Shown piece after piece: positions 32,156 through 42,346 of a stretch of DNA of 64,000 nt. The DNA comes from Klebsiella sp. RIT-PI-d (lineage in GTDB: Bacteria; Pseudomonadota; Gammaproteobacteria; Enterobacterales; Enterobacteriaceae), in NCBI RefSeq assembly GCF_001187865.1, contig NZ_LGIT01000003.1, positions 62,001 to 126,000 of the forward strand. Reading direction: 5' to 3'. Made by a program: the position numbers and the translations under genes. The stretch's first letter is position 1, and every line of letters starts with the position of its first letter. The notes beneath the pieces were generated by a model. The model was not told where the DNA came from. It was given only the letters and a program-made list of their open reading frames with translations, and did no database searches.

Positions 32156-33508
32156 TTACTTTCCTGTCACAGGTTTCAGTTCAACACGTTTGATATCACC
32201 GACCAGTACCAGATAGCTCAGTATTGCCACTAAAGCGTGGATACCGACATAAATCAGCGCGCCATTAAAGGAGCCGGTGGTGCCAACGATATAGCCGATG
32301 GCAATAGGCGTAACGATACCGGAGATATTGCCGAACATATTGAACAGCCCGCCGGAGAGACCGCTGATTTCTTTCGGTGCGGTATCGGCCATAACGGCCC
32401 AACCCAGCGCACCAATGCCTTTACCGAAGAACGCCATCGCCATGAAGCCGATAATCATCCACTCAGCCTCAACGTAGTTACAGAACACCATCACCATCGA
32501 CAGCAGCATCCCGAGGACAATCGGCGTTTTGCGGGCGATATTAAGCGACCCGGTGCGGCGCATCAGCCAGTCGGAAATAACACCGCCCAGTACTCCACCA
32601 ATAAAACCGCAGATAGCCGGAACCGACGCGACAAAGCCCGCTTTCAGGATGGACATGCCGCGTGCCTGCACCAGATAGACCGGAAACCAGGTGATAAAGA
32701 AGTAGGTTAAGGCATTAATACAGTACTGACCGAGGTAAATACCGAGCATCATGCGTGAGCCAACCAGTTGTTTGATCTGGGCCATCTTGACGCTCATCGG
32801 CACTTTTTGCTTACTGCCCTTTTGGTCCATATTGATCAGGCCGCCGCCTTCAGCAATATACTCCAGCTCTTTTTTATTCACGCCAGGGTGTTCGTTTGGC
32901 TCATGAATCACTTTTAACCAGATAAAGCTGAGGATGATACCCAGTCCGCCCATAAAGAAGAAAACGTGCGACCAGCCCACTTCATGGGTTAACCAACCCA
33001 TAATGGGCGCAAAAATAACGGTAGCGAAATATTGCGCGGAGTTAAAAATGGCGACCGCGGTTCCCCTCTCTTGCGCCGGGAACCATGCCGCGACAATACG
33101 ACTGTTTCCGGGAAACGACGGTGCCTCAGCCAGGCCGACCAGAAAGCGCAGCGCAAACAACGCCATGATGACGCCGAAGCCGCTGAAGATATCAACGAAG
33201 CCTTGCAGCAGCGTAAAGAAAGACCAAATCAGAATTGACCAGAAATAGACCCGTTTAGAGCCGAAGCGGTCGAGCAGCCAGCCGCCAGGGATCTGACCGA
33301 TCACGTAGGCCCACGAAAAAGCAGAGAAGACGTATCCCATACCGATCGGATCAAGCCCGATCTCTTTCGCCATCTCAGAACCGGCGATTGAGAGTGTGGC
33401 ACGGTCACCGTAGTTAAAGGAGGTGACGATAAACAGCATCACCACTATCCAGTAGCGAGCGTTAGTGCGCTTTTCAGCGCCGCCCACCGTATTGCTTAAT
33501 GAACTCAT
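32156..33508 (-). CDS. gudP: D-glucarate/galactarate transporter (MFS)
   Basis: GudP is an inner-membrane major-facilitator transporter of the anion:cation symporter group taking up glucarate and galactarate. The 450-residue protein has about 12 hydrophobic segments, the N-terminal [23 protein letters not shown] and the [18 protein letters not shown] loop region between TM2 and TM3 typical of this family. It is the first gene of the gud operon. The pathway is normally activated by CdaR with diacids; no CdaR site is known to me well enough to place. Confidence 0.95.
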   Translation of the reverse strand: MSSLSNTVGGAEKRTNARYWIVVMLFIVTSFNYGDRATLSIAGSEMAKEIGLDPIGMGYVFSAFSWAYVIGQIPGGWLLDRFGSKRVYFWSILIWSFFTLLQGFVDIFSGFGVIMALFALRFLVGLAEAPSFPGNSRIVAAWFPAQERGTAVAIFNSAQYFATVIFAPIMGWLTHEVGWSHVFFFMGGLGIILSFIWLKVIHEPNEHPGVNKKELEYIAEGGGLINMDQKGSKQKVPMSVKMAQIKQLVGSRMMLGIYLGQYCINALTYFFITWFPVYLVQARGMSILKAGFVASVPAICGFIGGVLGGVISDWLMRRTGSLNIARKTPIVLGMLLSMVMVFCNYVEAEWMIIGFMAMAFFGKGIGALGWAVMADTAPKEISGLSGGLFNMFGNISGIVTPIAIGYIVGTTGSFNGALIYVGIHALVAILSYLVLVGDIKRVELKPVTGK

Positions 33509-33880
33509 TGTTGCACTCCTGAATCATAGCCTGTCGCTACGTTCATTCTGAACAGCACAGTCGTAGGGTAATCAGAATGACGTGTTTATGTTTTCGCAGT
33601 TTTTATGCCCGGCTTACTGCGTCTTTTTTGTCATGCCAAAAAAGTATATGAAGACGGCATCCGCCTCTCACCGTGCAAGAGCACAGCATTCATCAGGGTT
33701 CAAAAAGGGATTTGTGGCTTTAGCACAAACCAGTGGGCGTTACTTCACGGAAATGAAAATCGGCAGGACAAAGCAGAGGTAAGACAGAGCGGGCTTTCAG
33801 GAGTGTGAAACAGCTCTCTTGACGTCATGGTAACGCGCTTATTTTGCAAGAGGCTATGGGTAACAGTGGCCGGATACAAA
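33509..33880 (-). promoter_or_regulatory. gudP upstream region with two inverted repeats
   Basis: This region holds the gudP promoter and no gene I can support. Two inverted repeats stand out: CATTCTGA (33544-33551) with TCAGAATG (33572-33579), arms 20 bases apart in or near the leader of gudP; and TTTGTG with CACAAA (33711-33729) around a seven-base centre, about 200 bases upstream. The second resembles a CRP site but its arms are one base too close. Either might be an operator for the gud operon. Confidence 0.4.
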
Positions 33881-33903
33881 CGCTCCCCCACTAACAGGAG
33901 AGC
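33881..33903 (-). terminator. Possible terminator of yqcA
   Basis: On the minus strand CGCTCTCC and GGGGAGCG-type arms form an imperfect hairpin about 10 bases after the yqcA stop, followed by TTTG. It is a plausible but weak terminator for yqcC-truC-yqcA. Confidence 0.5.
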
Positions 33904-33909
33904 GACACC

Positions 33910-34359
33910 TTATTTAAGCAACGTCCCCCATAGTTCCACCCAGGGACTGGATACCGTTTCCGGCTCCGGATCTTCACTGGCATCGATCATCAGCACTTCG
34001 CCAACACGCTGCGCGCCCTGTTCCTGAAGCAGCAGATCAAACTTTTGTCCACCGCCGCAGAAATGGGTATAGGCACTATCACCCAGTGCAATAACGCCGT
34101 AATGAAGGTCAGGCTGATGACCGAGTTTATCGTGAATATCCTGATACAGCGGCATAATGCTGTCCGGCAGATCGCCCTGTCCGGTGGTGGATGTCACGAC
34201 CAGCGCATATCCTTGTTGATAGGGCTGCCAGTCAGCCAACTGCGGATCTTCAAATACGCGTGCGCTGTGCCCCTGCTCGTTGAGGATGGTTTCAGCTTCT
34301 TCTGCCACCAGCAGCGCGTTGCCGTACATGGTGCCGACAAAAATTCCGATCGTTGCCAT
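33910..34359 (-). CDS. yqcA: Flavodoxin YqcA
   Basis: A 149-residue short-chain flavodoxin with FMN-binding segments [31 protein letters not shown]-like [13 protein letters not shown] and [17 protein letters not shown]. YqcA of E. coli is a flavodoxin of the MioC type whose electron partner is not clearly known. It follows truC at 14 bases in the run csrB, yqcC, truC, yqcA, all leftward. Confidence 0.95.
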   Translation of the reverse strand: MATIGIFVGTMYGNALLVAEEAETILNEQGHSARVFEDPQLADWQPYQQGYALVVTSTTGQGDLPDSIMPLYQDIHDKLGHQPDLHYGVIALGDSAYTHFCGGGQKFDLLLQEQGAQRVGEVLMIDASEDPEPETVSSPWVELWGTLLK

Positions 34360-34373
34360 TGTTAACTCCCTGA

Positions 34374-35153
34374 TTATGCGTCAGGTCTATCCTGGTCGGG
34401 ATCGGCCATAAACTCAACCCTTTCATTCTCGGGGAGAAGCGTACGCCAGCCAAAATGGGTCAGGGCATCCATCCACACCGGATCCAGCCCGGCGCGCAGG
34501 ATCAGCGGTTCGCCGGTGAAAGGATGCGTGAGCGTAAGCTGGCTGGCGTGAAGCATCAGACGCTGACAGCCAAAATGCTCTGCCGCACTGCGGTTCTGGC
34601 GCAAATCACCATGCTTACTATCACCAATGATCGGATGCCGCAAATGGGAAAGATGGCGGCGTAACTGATGTTTGCGTCCGGTTTCTGGCTCCAGTTCAAC
34701 CAGCGAATAGCGCGTGGTCGGGTAGCGGCCCGTGGCGATAGGGAGCTCAGTAGTCGCAAGGCCCCGATAGCGGGTAACCGCCGGTTGCGGATCCCGGTTT
34801 TCGCGGGCAAACTTATCAGCAATCTTATCCAGCTCTTCAACCAGCGGATAATCCAGCACAGCGTCTTCCGTCAGCCAGCCGCGCACAATGGCGTGGTAGC
34901 GTTTCTGAATATGGTGCTGCTCGAACTGCTGAGACAACCGCCGTCCAGCCTCGCTGGAAAGGCCCATCAGCAGCACGCCGGAAGTGGGTCGATCCAGACG
35001 ATGGGCGGTGAAAACATGCTGGCCTATCTGATCGCGGACGGTCTGCATAACGACCACTTTTTCATCGCGATCCAGCCAGCTACGATGCACCAGCCAGCCG
35101 GAAGGCTTATTCACCGCAACCAGCCACTGGTCCTGATAGATGATCTCCAGCAT
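34374..35153 (-). CDS. truC: tRNA pseudouridine65 synthase
   Basis: TruC isomerises U65 in several tRNAs. The 259-residue RluA-family enzyme has [14 protein letters not shown] with the catalytic Asp54, and [13 protein letters not shown] further on. It overlaps the yqcC stop by one base (TGATG) and precedes yqcA by 14 bases, as in E. coli. Confidence 0.96.
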   Translation of the reverse strand: MLEIIYQDQWLVAVNKPSGWLVHRSWLDRDEKVVVMQTVRDQIGQHVFTAHRLDRPTSGVLLMGLSSEAGRRLSQQFEQHHIQKRYHAIVRGWLTEDAVLDYPLVEELDKIADKFARENRDPQPAVTRYRGLATTELPIATGRYPTTRYSLVELEPETGRKHQLRRHLSHLRHPIIGDSKHGDLRQNRSAAEHFGCQRLMLHASQLTLTHPFTGEPLILRAGLDPVWMDALTHFGWRTLLPENERVEFMADPDQDRPDA

Positions 35154-35482
35154 CAGGCATTCTCATCTGTAAAAAAAGCGTCGAGTTGCTGAAGCTGGTT
35201 GACGATTTTATCACGCAGGGGATGGCCGGCATCCAGCGCCACTTCAAAATACGGCGCCACCGCAAAAGGCTGTGGCAGAGGCTGACCGCTTTCCACCAGC
35301 GCACCAAGACGCGGGATCAGCACCCACTGTAGCCACTCAAGCGGCTCCAGCGTGTCCATGAAAAAAGGCTGCGTACTGGTGAAAACACTGTCGTCAGGCG
35401 CCGTCATCTGCCAGCGATCGTGATGACGTAGTAGCGCTTCAATGCTATTCAGCTGTTCACGCACGCTATCGTGGAGTGTCAT
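35153..35482 (-). CDS. yqcC: YqcC family protein, function unknown
   Basis: A 109-residue soluble protein of the DUF446 family, with no signal peptide or membrane segment. It contains the family stretch FFMDTLEPLEWLQWVLIPRLGALV. It is always next to truC in enterobacteria and overlaps it by one base, hinting at a role linked to truC, but none is shown. The csrB terminator lies about 70 bases upstream. Confidence 0.92.
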   Translation of the reverse strand: MTLHDSVREQLNSIEALLRHHDRWQMTAPDDSVFTSTQPFFMDTLEPLEWLQWVLIPRLGALVESGQPLPQPFAVAPYFEVALDAGHPLRDKIVNQLQQLDAFFTDENA

Positions 35483-35552
35483 GGAAACCTCAATTGAAAA
35501 AAGTGATCGACCTGAAATCTGCCGCGCAGGATAACACTAGTTATCGCGAAAC

Positions 35553-35584
35553 AAAAAAAGGGGGCACTGTTAAACAGTGCCCCC
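35553..35584 (-). terminator. csrB terminator
   Basis: GGGGGCACTGTT and AACAGTGCCCCC type arms with a very small loop (35560-35584), then seven U on the minus strand. It also isolates yqcC from csrB transcription. Confidence 0.93.
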
Positions 35585-35905
35585 GGTTCGTTTCGCAGCC
35601 ATCCAGCTACTTTTTATGATGCTCCCTGCTCATCCATGACAACTATTCCTGTCGGTCTCCTGACCTGTTCATCCTTAAACGACGCGTCCTGCTCACACCA
35701 CCCCGATGCGATAACACTTGTCCATAAGCGAGTCCCTGGCCTTCCTGACCCGCCGAGCATCCTGTTCGGCTCACGTTCTCCTTCCTGGAGGTGTCCTTGC
35801 TATGCGTCCAGCATATTTCCCTGATTCATCCTGAAACACCGTCCCGGTGTATTCCTGCGAAGCGTCATCATCCTGATGTTCACTTCTTTGTCACTCCCTG
35901 TCGAC
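35553..35905 (-). ncRNA. csrB: CsrB, CsrA-sequestering RNA
   Basis: CsrB binds many copies of the translational regulator CsrA and frees its mRNA targets. On the minus strand the RNA begins GTCGACAGGGAGT at 35905, the E. coli 5' end, and ends at a strong hairpin with poly-U (35584-35553). In between come many GGA motifs in AGGA, CAGGAT and GGGA contexts, mostly in short hairpin loops, about every 15-20 bases. The length of about 353 bases compares with 369 in E. coli. It stands between yqcC and syd as in other enterobacteria. Ends are assigned by comparison from memory. Confidence 0.97.
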
Positions 35906-36063
35906 GGACATAGAATCGTCTATTCCTTACGGTCTTACAACTAGTCTTAAGCAAATGTCTTAAGAAAAGTTTTACTTAGGCATTGCAATAATAATGCTAT
36001 CTCTATGATTAGTATTGTATTAATCAGACTAAAACGTTATTCAGAATGAATATCTTCTCTGCA

Positions 36064-36096
36064 ATCTCTCACAGGCTGTGTGAGAGATCTCTTACA
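36064..36096. promoter_or_regulatory. UvrY/SirA-type operator upstream of csrB
   Basis: TGTGAGAGATCTCTTACA (36079-36096) is an 18-base inverted repeat matching the UvrY/SirA/GacA box known upstream of csrB, and lies about 174 bases upstream of the csrB 5' end, as in E. coli. It sits 20 bases after the syd stop. Its left half TGTGAGAGAT also pairs with ATCTCTCACA (36064-36073), making a second overlapping inverted repeat. Confidence 0.85.
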
Positions 36097-36115
36097 AGAT
36101 GGCCAGGCAAATGGA

Positions 36116-36661
36116 TTACAGCCCTGGCTCCAGAAGGCCCAGAAAATCAGCCAGGGAGGGCGAAAGAACGCGGCGCTTGTCCGTGCCGAGGGTTTCCTGT
36201 ACCACCTCACCACGCAGATTACAGACGGAGATGACCTCCAGTTCGCTATCGAGTGTGCCGATGAAAAGCGTCGGCGAGAGCTTAAGGCGTTTCTGTGTTA
36301 CCAGATGCCCGATAAGATTCTCCTGAACACGGCGAAAATCTTCTGCGCTCCACGTCTGTAATAGCGTGAGACGATCTTTACCGTGAAGCACCTGCATATC
36401 GCCTGCATACTGGCTGGTATAAAAAGTATGCACGGCGGGTTGTACCATAATATCCAGCGCCCGCTCAACCGCATTGATGTTTTTTTCACCGTCGAAAGGC
36501 TGAGGTTGCCAAAGTACCGCATAGTCTGTGGATGAGACAATGCACGGCGACGGTACGCCGAGAAGCTCCTCGCTTTGCGGCCAGCTCGCATGTTCATTTC
36601 GCCATGCATCACAATAACGTTGGGTAAACGCGTCTAGCGCCTGTGCGGTTTGTGGGTCCAC
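36116..36661 (-). CDS. syd: SecY-interacting protein Syd
   Basis: Syd is a small cytoplasmic protein that binds SecY at the membrane and is linked to control of faulty translocons. The 181-residue protein keeps the family lengths and segments [49 protein letters not shown] and [30 protein letters not shown]. It is less conserved relative to E. coli than its neighbours. Divergent from queF across 68 bases. Confidence 0.95.
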   Translation of the reverse strand: MDPQTAQALDAFTQRYCDAWRNEHASWPQSEELLGVPSPCIVSSTDYAVLWQPQPFDGEKNINAVERALDIMVQPAVHTFYTSQYAGDMQVLHGKDRLTLLQTWSAEDFRRVQENLIGHLVTQKRLKLSPTLFIGTLDSELEVISVCNLRGEVVQETLGTDKRRVLSPSLADFLGLLEPGL

Positions 36662-36729
36662 TGATTTCTCTCTTTACGTCGGCCAGGATACACTTGCTGC
36701 ATAGTGTACCTGCTTTATAACGGTGAAAC

Positions 36730-37575
36730 ATGTCTTCCTATGAAAACCATCAGGCGCTTTGCGGCCTGACTCTTGGTAAAACAACGCGTTACCAGGATAT
36801 TTACGACGCCACGCTATTACAGGGCGTGCCGAGAAGTCTGAATCGCGATCCGCTGGGCCTGGATGCAGACGCCCTGCCGTTTCACGGTGCGGATATCTGG
36901 ACGCTTTATGAACTCTCATGGCTCAATGCAAAGGGACTGCCGCAGGTTGCCGTCGGTCAGGTGGAACTTGATTACGCCAGCGTCAACCTCGTGGAATCGA
37001 AAAGCTTTAAGCTTTATCTGAACAGCTTTAATCAGACCCGCTTCGCCAGCTGGCAGGACGTACAGGCAACGCTGGTTCGCGATTTAAGTACCTGTGCACA
37101 GGGAAATGTTCACGTAACGCTGTATCGGCTTGATGAACTTGAAGGCCAGCCCATTGCCCGCTTTGACGGCGTGTGTATTGACCATCAGGATATTGAAATT
37201 GATAGCTATCAGTTTAACGCCGATTACTTATCTGCTGCCGCCAGCGGCCCTGTCGTCGAGGAGTCGCTGGTCAGCCATCTGCTGAAATCCAACTGCCTGA
37301 TCACCCATCAGCCGGACTGGGGCTCGGTGCAGATTCAGTATCGGGGGCCGGCCATCGATCGACAGAAACTGCTGCGTTACCTGGTCTCGTTCCGCCATCA
37401 CAACGAATTTCACGAGCAGTGTGTAGAGCGTATTTTTAATGATATTCAGCGCTTTTGCCAGCCGGAAACCCTGAGTGTGTATGCCCGCTACACGCGCCGC
37501 GGTGGCCTGGATATTAACCCGTGGCGCACCAATACCGCATTTATCCCGGCTAACGGCAGACTGGTACGTCAGTAG
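36730..37575 (+). CDS. queF: NADPH-dependent 7-cyano-7-deazaguanine reductase
   Basis: QueF reduces preQ0 to preQ1 in queuosine synthesis, a rare nitrile-to-amine reduction. The 281-residue YqfF-type (two T-fold) enzyme has the thioimide-forming Cys189 in [16 protein letters not shown] and the substrate-binding [16 protein letters not shown]. It differs little from the 282-residue E. coli enzyme. It is divergent from syd and followed by a hairpin. Confidence 0.97.
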   Translation: MSSYENHQALCGLTLGKTTRYQDIYDATLLQGVPRSLNRDPLGLDADALPFHGADIWTLYELSWLNAKGLPQVAVGQVELDYASVNLVESKSFKLYLNSFNQTRFASWQDVQATLVRDLSTCAQGNVHVTLYRLDELEGQPIARFDGVCIDHQDIEIDSYQFNADYLSAAASGPVVEESLVSHLLKSNCLITHQPDWGSVQIQYRGPAIDRQKLLRYLVSFRHHNEFHEQCVERIFNDIQRFCQPETLSVYARYTRRGGLDINPWRTNTAFIPANGRLVRQ

Positions 37576-37594
37576 ACGATTATTTTGTTCATAT

Positions 37595-37617
37595 CTGCGA
37601 TCTGGCCCCGATCGCAG
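37595..37617 (+). terminator. Hairpin after queF
   Basis: CTGCGATC and GATCGCAG form an eight-base stem with a seven-base loop 20 bases after the queF stop, without a real T tract. Probably a weak or Rho-aided terminator. Confidence 0.5.
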
Positions 37618-37689
37618 GTTGTGAAAACCGGGTGACGGGCGCTATTGTAATCACAGGGAGCGGCGATTTTCGCCCCATAAGGAGTTCAC

Positions 37690-39054
37690 TTGATTACACA
37701 TGTAAGCCCGCTTGGCTCAATGGATATGTTGTCGCAGCTGGAAGTTGACATGCTTAAACGCACGGCCAGCAGCGACCTTTATCAACTGTTTCGTAACTGT
37801 TCACTTGCCGTACTTAACTCCGGAAGCCTCACCGATAACAGTAAGGAATTGCTGTCGCGCTTCGAGAATTTCGATATCAACGTTCTGCGTCGCGAACGCG
37901 GCGTCAAACTTGAGTTAATCAATCCGCCGGAAGAGGCCTTTGTTGACGGGCAAATCATTCGATCGCTTCAGGCCAACCTGTTTGCCGTCCTGCGCGATAT
38001 TCTTTTTGTACACGGTCAGATCCAGAATACCGTTCGCTATCCCGATCTCGACCTTGAAAGTTCACCCCACATTACTAACCTGGTCTTTTCTATTTTGCGT
38101 AACGCCCGGGCGCTACATGTAGGAGAAGCGCCGAGTATGGTGGTTTGCTGGGGAGGGCACTCGATCAACGAAAAAGAGTATCTGTACGCTCGTCGCGTGG
38201 GTACGCAACTTGGCCTGCGCGAGCTGAATATTTGCACCGGCTGTGGGCCCGGTGCCATGGAAGCGCCGATGAAAGGCGCAGCGGTAGGCCATGCCCAACA
38301 GCGCTATAAAGAGGGACGGTTTATCGGTATGACCGAGCCGTCAATTATTGCCGCTGAACCACCTAACCCACTGGTTAATGAACTGATTATCATGCCCGAT
38401 ATCGAAAAACGCCTTGAGGCGTTCGTCCGTATTGCGCACGGTATTATCATCTTCCCCGGCGGTGTGGGAACGGCGGAAGAGCTGCTTTACCTGCTGGGTA
38501 TCCTGATGAATCCGGCTAACAAAGATCAGGTTCTGCCGCTGATCCTCACCGGTCCAAAAGAAAGTGCTGATTACTTTCGCGTGCTGGATGAATTTATCGT
38601 CAGTACCCTGGGGGAAACAGCACGTCGGCATTATCAAGTCATCATCGACGATGCGCCTGAAGTCGCGCGGCAGATGAAAAAAGCCATGCCGCTGGTGAAA
38701 GAGTGCCGTCGGGAAACCGGCGATGCCTACAGCTTTAACTGGTCAATCCGCATTGCACCGGATCTTCAACTGCCGTTTGTGCCGTCACATGAGAATATGG
38801 CGAATCTTAAACTGTACCCGGATCAGCCGGTCAACGTGCTGGCAGCGGATCTGCGCCGCGCCTTCTCCGGTATTGTCGCAGGCAACGTTAAAGAAGTGGG
38901 CATTCGCGCCATTGAGAAGTACGGCCCCTATAAAATCCACGGTGACAGCGAGATGATGCATCGTATGGATGACCTGCTCAAAGGCTTTGTAGCCCAGCAT
39001 CGTATGAAACTTCCCGGCTCGGCCTACATTCCCTGCTACGAAATCTGCAAGTAA
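37690..39054 (+). CDS. ppnN: Nucleotide 5'-monophosphate nucleosidase
   Basis: PpnN (YgdH) cleaves purine and pyrimidine monophosphates to base and ribose 5-phosphate and is stimulated by (p)ppGpp, made by RelA encoded in the same window. The 454-residue protein contains the LOG-type Rossmann motif [16 protein letters not shown] and [14 protein letters not shown]. The start is TTG at 37690 with AAGGAG seven bases before, giving [13 protein letters not shown] as in E. coli, which also uses TTG; no ATG in range fits. Confidence 0.96.
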   Translation: MITHVSPLGSMDMLSQLEVDMLKRTASSDLYQLFRNCSLAVLNSGSLTDNSKELLSRFENFDINVLRRERGVKLELINPPEEAFVDGQIIRSLQANLFAVLRDILFVHGQIQNTVRYPDLDLESSPHITNLVFSILRNARALHVGEAPSMVVCWGGHSINEKEYLYARRVGTQLGLRELNICTGCGPGAMEAPMKGAAVGHAQQRYKEGRFIGMTEPSIIAAEPPNPLVNELIIMPDIEKRLEAFVRIAHGIIIFPGGVGTAEELLYLLGILMNPANKDQVLPLILTGPKESADYFRVLDEFIVSTLGETARRHYQVIIDDAPEVARQMKKAMPLVKECRRETGDAYSFNWSIRIAPDLQLPFVPSHENMANLKLYPDQPVNVLAADLRRAFSGIVAGNVKEVGIRAIEKYGPYKIHGDSEMMHRMDDLLKGFVAQHRMKLPGSAYIPCYEICK

Positions 39055-39060
39055 TGCCAG

Positions 39061-39079
39061 GGGCGACCACAGGTCGCCC
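39061..39079 (+). terminator. Hairpin after ppnN
   Basis: GGGCGACC and GGTCGCCC enclose three bases, seven bases after the ppnN stop. It is followed by TAATCTC, not a T run, so termination strength is uncertain. Confidence 0.55.
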
Positions 39080-39512
39080 TAATCTCTCGCGATATTATCC
39101 TGTCTCTGTACCTCTTCCCGCGCCAGCCTACGGCTGGTGAATCATTTGATTTAGTTATGTTAAAGCCTACAAAAACTCCAAAAAACGCACTATTTACAGC
39201 GTAAATCGCGTTACTTTCTCATACCTCTTTAATAAAACTCACTGTTGATGCTAGCCTTTGCGCCCATAAACTCTATACGGACAAAAAATGACAGATTAAT
39301 GGTCTAATTAACCCTACATAGAGAGTAGATTATTGTAATTGGGATCCGGATCACTGATGTAGTGATAACATAAATGTATCTTTCGCCGCGCAAATAGTTA
39401 CGGTTAAAAATTATAAAAAATCGCCGACCTGACGAATTTCATACTACACACATTCACTTTTGCATTGAATTGACCTAAAAAATTGTACTTTTAGCTTCCT
39501 CAGGAGAAATAG
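39080..39512 (+). promoter_or_regulatory. sdaC upstream region
   Basis: This AT-rich stretch carries the sdaC promoter; sdaC in E. coli is under CRP and Lrp control. The clearest element is a perfect inverted repeat ATCACT-GATGT-AGTGAT at 39350-39366, about 147 bases before sdaC. It is not a CRP site (arms run the other way). AT-rich tracts with no clear site, perhaps Lrp targets, fill 39160-39260. No gene is seen. Confidence 0.45.
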
Positions 39513-40802
39513 ATGGAAACTACTCAGACCAGCACCATTATCTCTGCAAAACCGCAGAGTTCGTGGCGTAAAACAGACACCATGTGGATGCTTGGCCTTT
39601 ATGGCACAGCGATTGGCGCAGGCGTTTTGTTCCTGCCAATCAACGCCGGCGTTGGTGGCATGATCCCGCTCATTATTATGGCAATCCTTGCCTTCCCGAT
39701 GACCTTCTTTGCCCACCGTGGCCTTACCCGCTTCGTGCTGTCCGGTAAAAACCCGGGAGAAGACATCACCGAAGTGGTTGAAGAACACTTTGGTATCGGC
39801 GCCGGTAAACTGATTACTCTGCTTTATTTTTTCGCTATCTACCCCATTCTGCTGGTCTATAGCGTAGCCATTACCAATACCGTCGAAAGCTTCCTGACGC
39901 ACCAGTTGATGATCACGCCGCCGCCGCGCGCGCTGTTATCGCTGATCCTGATTGTCGGTATGATGACCATCGTACGTTTCGGCGAGCAGATGATCGTTAA
40001 GGCGATGAGCATCCTGGTTTTCCCGTTCGTCTTTGCCCTGATGCTGCTGGCCCTGTACCTGATCCCACAGTGGAGCGGTGCGGCATTCCAGACGCTGTCA
40101 TTTGATACCGTTTCGCCGAGCGGCCACGGTTTGTGGATGACCCTGTGGCTGGCCATTCCGGTCATGGTTTTCTCCTTTAACCACTCGCCAATCATCTCCT
40201 CTTTTGCGGTCGCAAAACGTGAAGAATACGGCGTGGATGCAGAGAAAAAATGCTCCCGTATTCTGGCATTTGCTCACATTATGATGGTCCTGACGGTAAT
40301 GTTCTTCGTCTTCAGCTGCGTACTGAGCCTGACGCCGGCCAATCTGGCAGAAGCGAAAGATCAGAACATTTCAATCCTGTCTTATCTGGCAAACCACTTT
40401 AACGCACCGCTGATTGCCTGGATGGCACCGATTATTGCGATGATCGCCATCACTAAATCCTTCCTCGGCCACTATCTGGGCGCAAGCGAAGGCTTTAACG
40501 GCATGGTTATCAAAATGCTGCGCAGCAAAGGTAAAACCATTGAACACAAAAAGCTGAACCGCATTACTGCGCTGTTCATGCTGGTGACAACATGGATTGT
40601 TGCAACCCTGAACCCAAGCATTCTCGGTATGATCGAGACGCTGGGTGGCCCGATTATTGCCATGATCCTGTTCCTGATGCCGATGTACGCGATTCAGAAA
40701 GTCCCGGCAATGCGTAAATACAGCGGCCATGTCAGCAACGTTTTTGTTGTGCTGATGGGTCTCATCGCCATGTCTGCCATTTTCTACTCTCTGTTCAGCT
40801 AA
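39513..40802 (+). CDS. sdaC: Serine transporter SdaC
   Basis: SdaC is a proton-coupled L-serine transporter of the hydroxy/aromatic amino acid permease family in the inner membrane. Its 429 residues form about 11 hydrophobic segments; the N-terminal [21 protein letters not shown] and the [15 protein letters not shown] segment are family signatures. sdaB follows after 52 bases that contain a hairpin, so the pair forms an operon in which uptake feeds deamination. Confidence 0.97.
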   Translation: METTQTSTIISAKPQSSWRKTDTMWMLGLYGTAIGAGVLFLPINAGVGGMIPLIIMAILAFPMTFFAHRGLTRFVLSGKNPGEDITEVVEEHFGIGAGKLITLLYFFAIYPILLVYSVAITNTVESFLTHQLMITPPPRALLSLILIVGMMTIVRFGEQMIVKAMSILVFPFVFALMLLALYLIPQWSGAAFQTLSFDTVSPSGHGLWMTLWLAIPVMVFSFNHSPIISSFAVAKREEYGVDAEKKCSRILAFAHIMMVLTVMFFVFSCVLSLTPANLAEAKDQNISILSYLANHFNAPLIAWMAPIIAMIAITKSFLGHYLGASEGFNGMVIKMLRSKGKTIEHKKLNRITALFMLVTTWIVATLNPSILGMIETLGGPIIAMILFLMPMYAIQKVPAMRKYSGHVSNVFVVLMGLIAMSAIFYSLFS

Positions 40803-40810
40803 CCTCCCCT

Positions 40811-40830
40811 GCGCCATCTGTGGATGGCGC
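40811..40830 (+). other. Hairpin between sdaC and sdaB
   Basis: GCGCCATC and GATGGCGC with a TGTG loop, eight bases after the sdaC stop. It may reduce read-through or stabilise the sdaC message. Confidence 0.55.
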
Positions 40831-40854
40831 GCTTATTACCTCAAGGGATGCATT

Positions 40855-42222
40855 ATGATCAGCGTTTTTGATATTTTCAAAATCGGTATTGGCCCTTCCA
40901 GCTCACACACCGTCGGCCCAATGAAAGCGGGCAAACAATTTACCGATGACCTGATAGCTCAGGGCCTGCTGTTCGATGTGACTCGCGTTGTGGTGGATGT
41001 GTATGGTTCACTCTCCCTGACCGGAAAAGGCCACCATACTGATATCGCCATTATTATGGGTTTGGCTGGAAATCTGCCGGACAGCGTCGATATCGACGCC
41101 ATCCCGGCGTTTATCCAGGATGTAAACACGCACGGTCGCCTGCTGCTGGCAAATGGTCAGCATGAAGTGGAATTTCCGGTCGATCGCTGCATGAATTTCC
41201 ACGCGGACAATCTGTCTTTGCATGAGAACGGCATGCGTATTACTGCGCTAAGCGGCGAAAACGTCGTTTACAGCCAGACTTATTACTCCATTGGCGGCGG
41301 TTTTATTGTTGATGAAGCGCACTTCGGTCTCTCAGACGATGCGCCGGTCACGGTACCTTATCCCTACAAATCCGCAGCCGATCTACAGCGGCACTGTAAC
41401 GAAAGCGGCCTTTCCCTTTCCGGCCTGATGATGCAGAACGAACTTGCCCTGCACAGCAAACAGGAGCTGGAGCAACATTTCACCAATGTCTGGGCGGTGA
41501 TGCGCGGTGGAATTGAGCACGGTATCGTGACGGAAGGGGTTCTGCCGGGCAAACTGCGGGTTCCCCGTCGTGCTGCCGCACTGCGCAGAATGCTGGTAAG
41601 CCAGGATAAAACAACCAGCGATCCGATGGCCGTAGTGGACTGGATCAACATGTTTGCGCTGGCCGTGAACGAAGAGAATGCCGCCGGTGGCCGGGTGGTT
41701 ACCGCTCCGACCAACGGCGCGTGCGGTATTGTTCCGGCGGTACTGGCCTACTACGATAAATTTATCCGTGAAGTGAATGCTAACTCACTGGCCCGTTACC
41801 TGCTGGTGACCAGCGCCATTGGCTCACTGTATAAGATGAATGCGTCTATTTCTGGTGCCGAAGTGGGCTGTCAGGGTGAAGTTGGTGTGGCCTGTTCTAT
41901 GGCGGCGGCGGGGCTGACGGAGCTGCTGGGCGGTAGCCCTGCTCAGGTCTGCATCGCAGCAGAAATCGGCATGGAGCATAACCTGGGGCTGACCTGCGAT
42001 CCGGTTGCTGGTCAGGTACAGGTACCGTGCATTGAGCGTAATGCGATCGCCGCCGTTAAAGCGGTTAACGCAGCGCGCATGGCACTGCGCCGCACCAGCG
42101 AACCGCGCGTTTGTCTCGATAAAGTGATTGAAACCATGTATGAAACCGGTAAAGACATGAATGCCAAGTACCGCGAAACCTCGCGCGGTGGTCTGGCAAT
42201 GAAAATCGTCACCTGCGATTAA
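40855..42222 (+). CDS. sdaB: L-serine dehydratase 2
   Basis: SdaB deaminates L-serine to pyruvate and ammonia with an oxygen-sensitive 4Fe-4S cluster. The 455-residue single-chain enzyme has the beta domain (MISVFDIFKIGIGPSSSHTVGPMKAG) and the alpha domain with cysteines in NGACGIVPAV, EVGCQGEVGVACSMAAAG and CDPVAGQVQVPC. It is more like E. coli SdaB than SdaA in context, being paired with sdaC. Confidence 0.96.
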   Translation: MISVFDIFKIGIGPSSSHTVGPMKAGKQFTDDLIAQGLLFDVTRVVVDVYGSLSLTGKGHHTDIAIIMGLAGNLPDSVDIDAIPAFIQDVNTHGRLLLANGQHEVEFPVDRCMNFHADNLSLHENGMRITALSGENVVYSQTYYSIGGGFIVDEAHFGLSDDAPVTVPYPYKSAADLQRHCNESGLSLSGLMMQNELALHSKQELEQHFTNVWAVMRGGIEHGIVTEGVLPGKLRVPRRAAALRRMLVSQDKTTSDPMAVVDWINMFALAVNEENAAGGRVVTAPTNGACGIVPAVLAYYDKFIREVNANSLARYLLVTSAIGSLYKMNASISGAEVGCQGEVGVACSMAAAGLTELLGGSPAQVCIAAEIGMEHNLGLTCDPVAGQVQVPCIERNAIAAVKAVNAARMALRRTSEPRVCLDKVIETMYETGKDMNAKYRETSRGGLAMKIVTCD

Positions 42223-42245
42223 TCATTCGGCTTTCCCGCTAATCT

Positions 42246-42280
42246 GATGCCTCGTTTTGCGAGGCATCTTCCTGATTTTT
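42246..42280 (+). terminator. sdaB terminator
   Basis: GATGCCTCG and CGAGGCATC with a five-base loop, then TTCCTGATTTTT, 23 bases after the sdaB stop. Likely an intrinsic terminator. Confidence 0.8.
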
Positions 42281-42346
42281 CCTCGCTTTATAGCCTCTCT
42301 GGTCCTGCAATGTTACGCTTATGTCAGGTTTCAAAGGAGGATACCC

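Noticed and set aside
33711-33729. CRP site upstream of gudP
   Set aside because: TGTG and CACA are seven bases apart rather than eight; kept only as an unassigned inverted repeat.
33582-33808. Two overlapping frames of 66-67 codons upstream of gudP
   Set aside because: No family resemblance or ribosome site; the region is the gudP promoter.
35636-35824. 62-codon frame on the plus strand
   Set aside because: Lies antisense within csrB; composition explained by the GGA-rich RNA gene.
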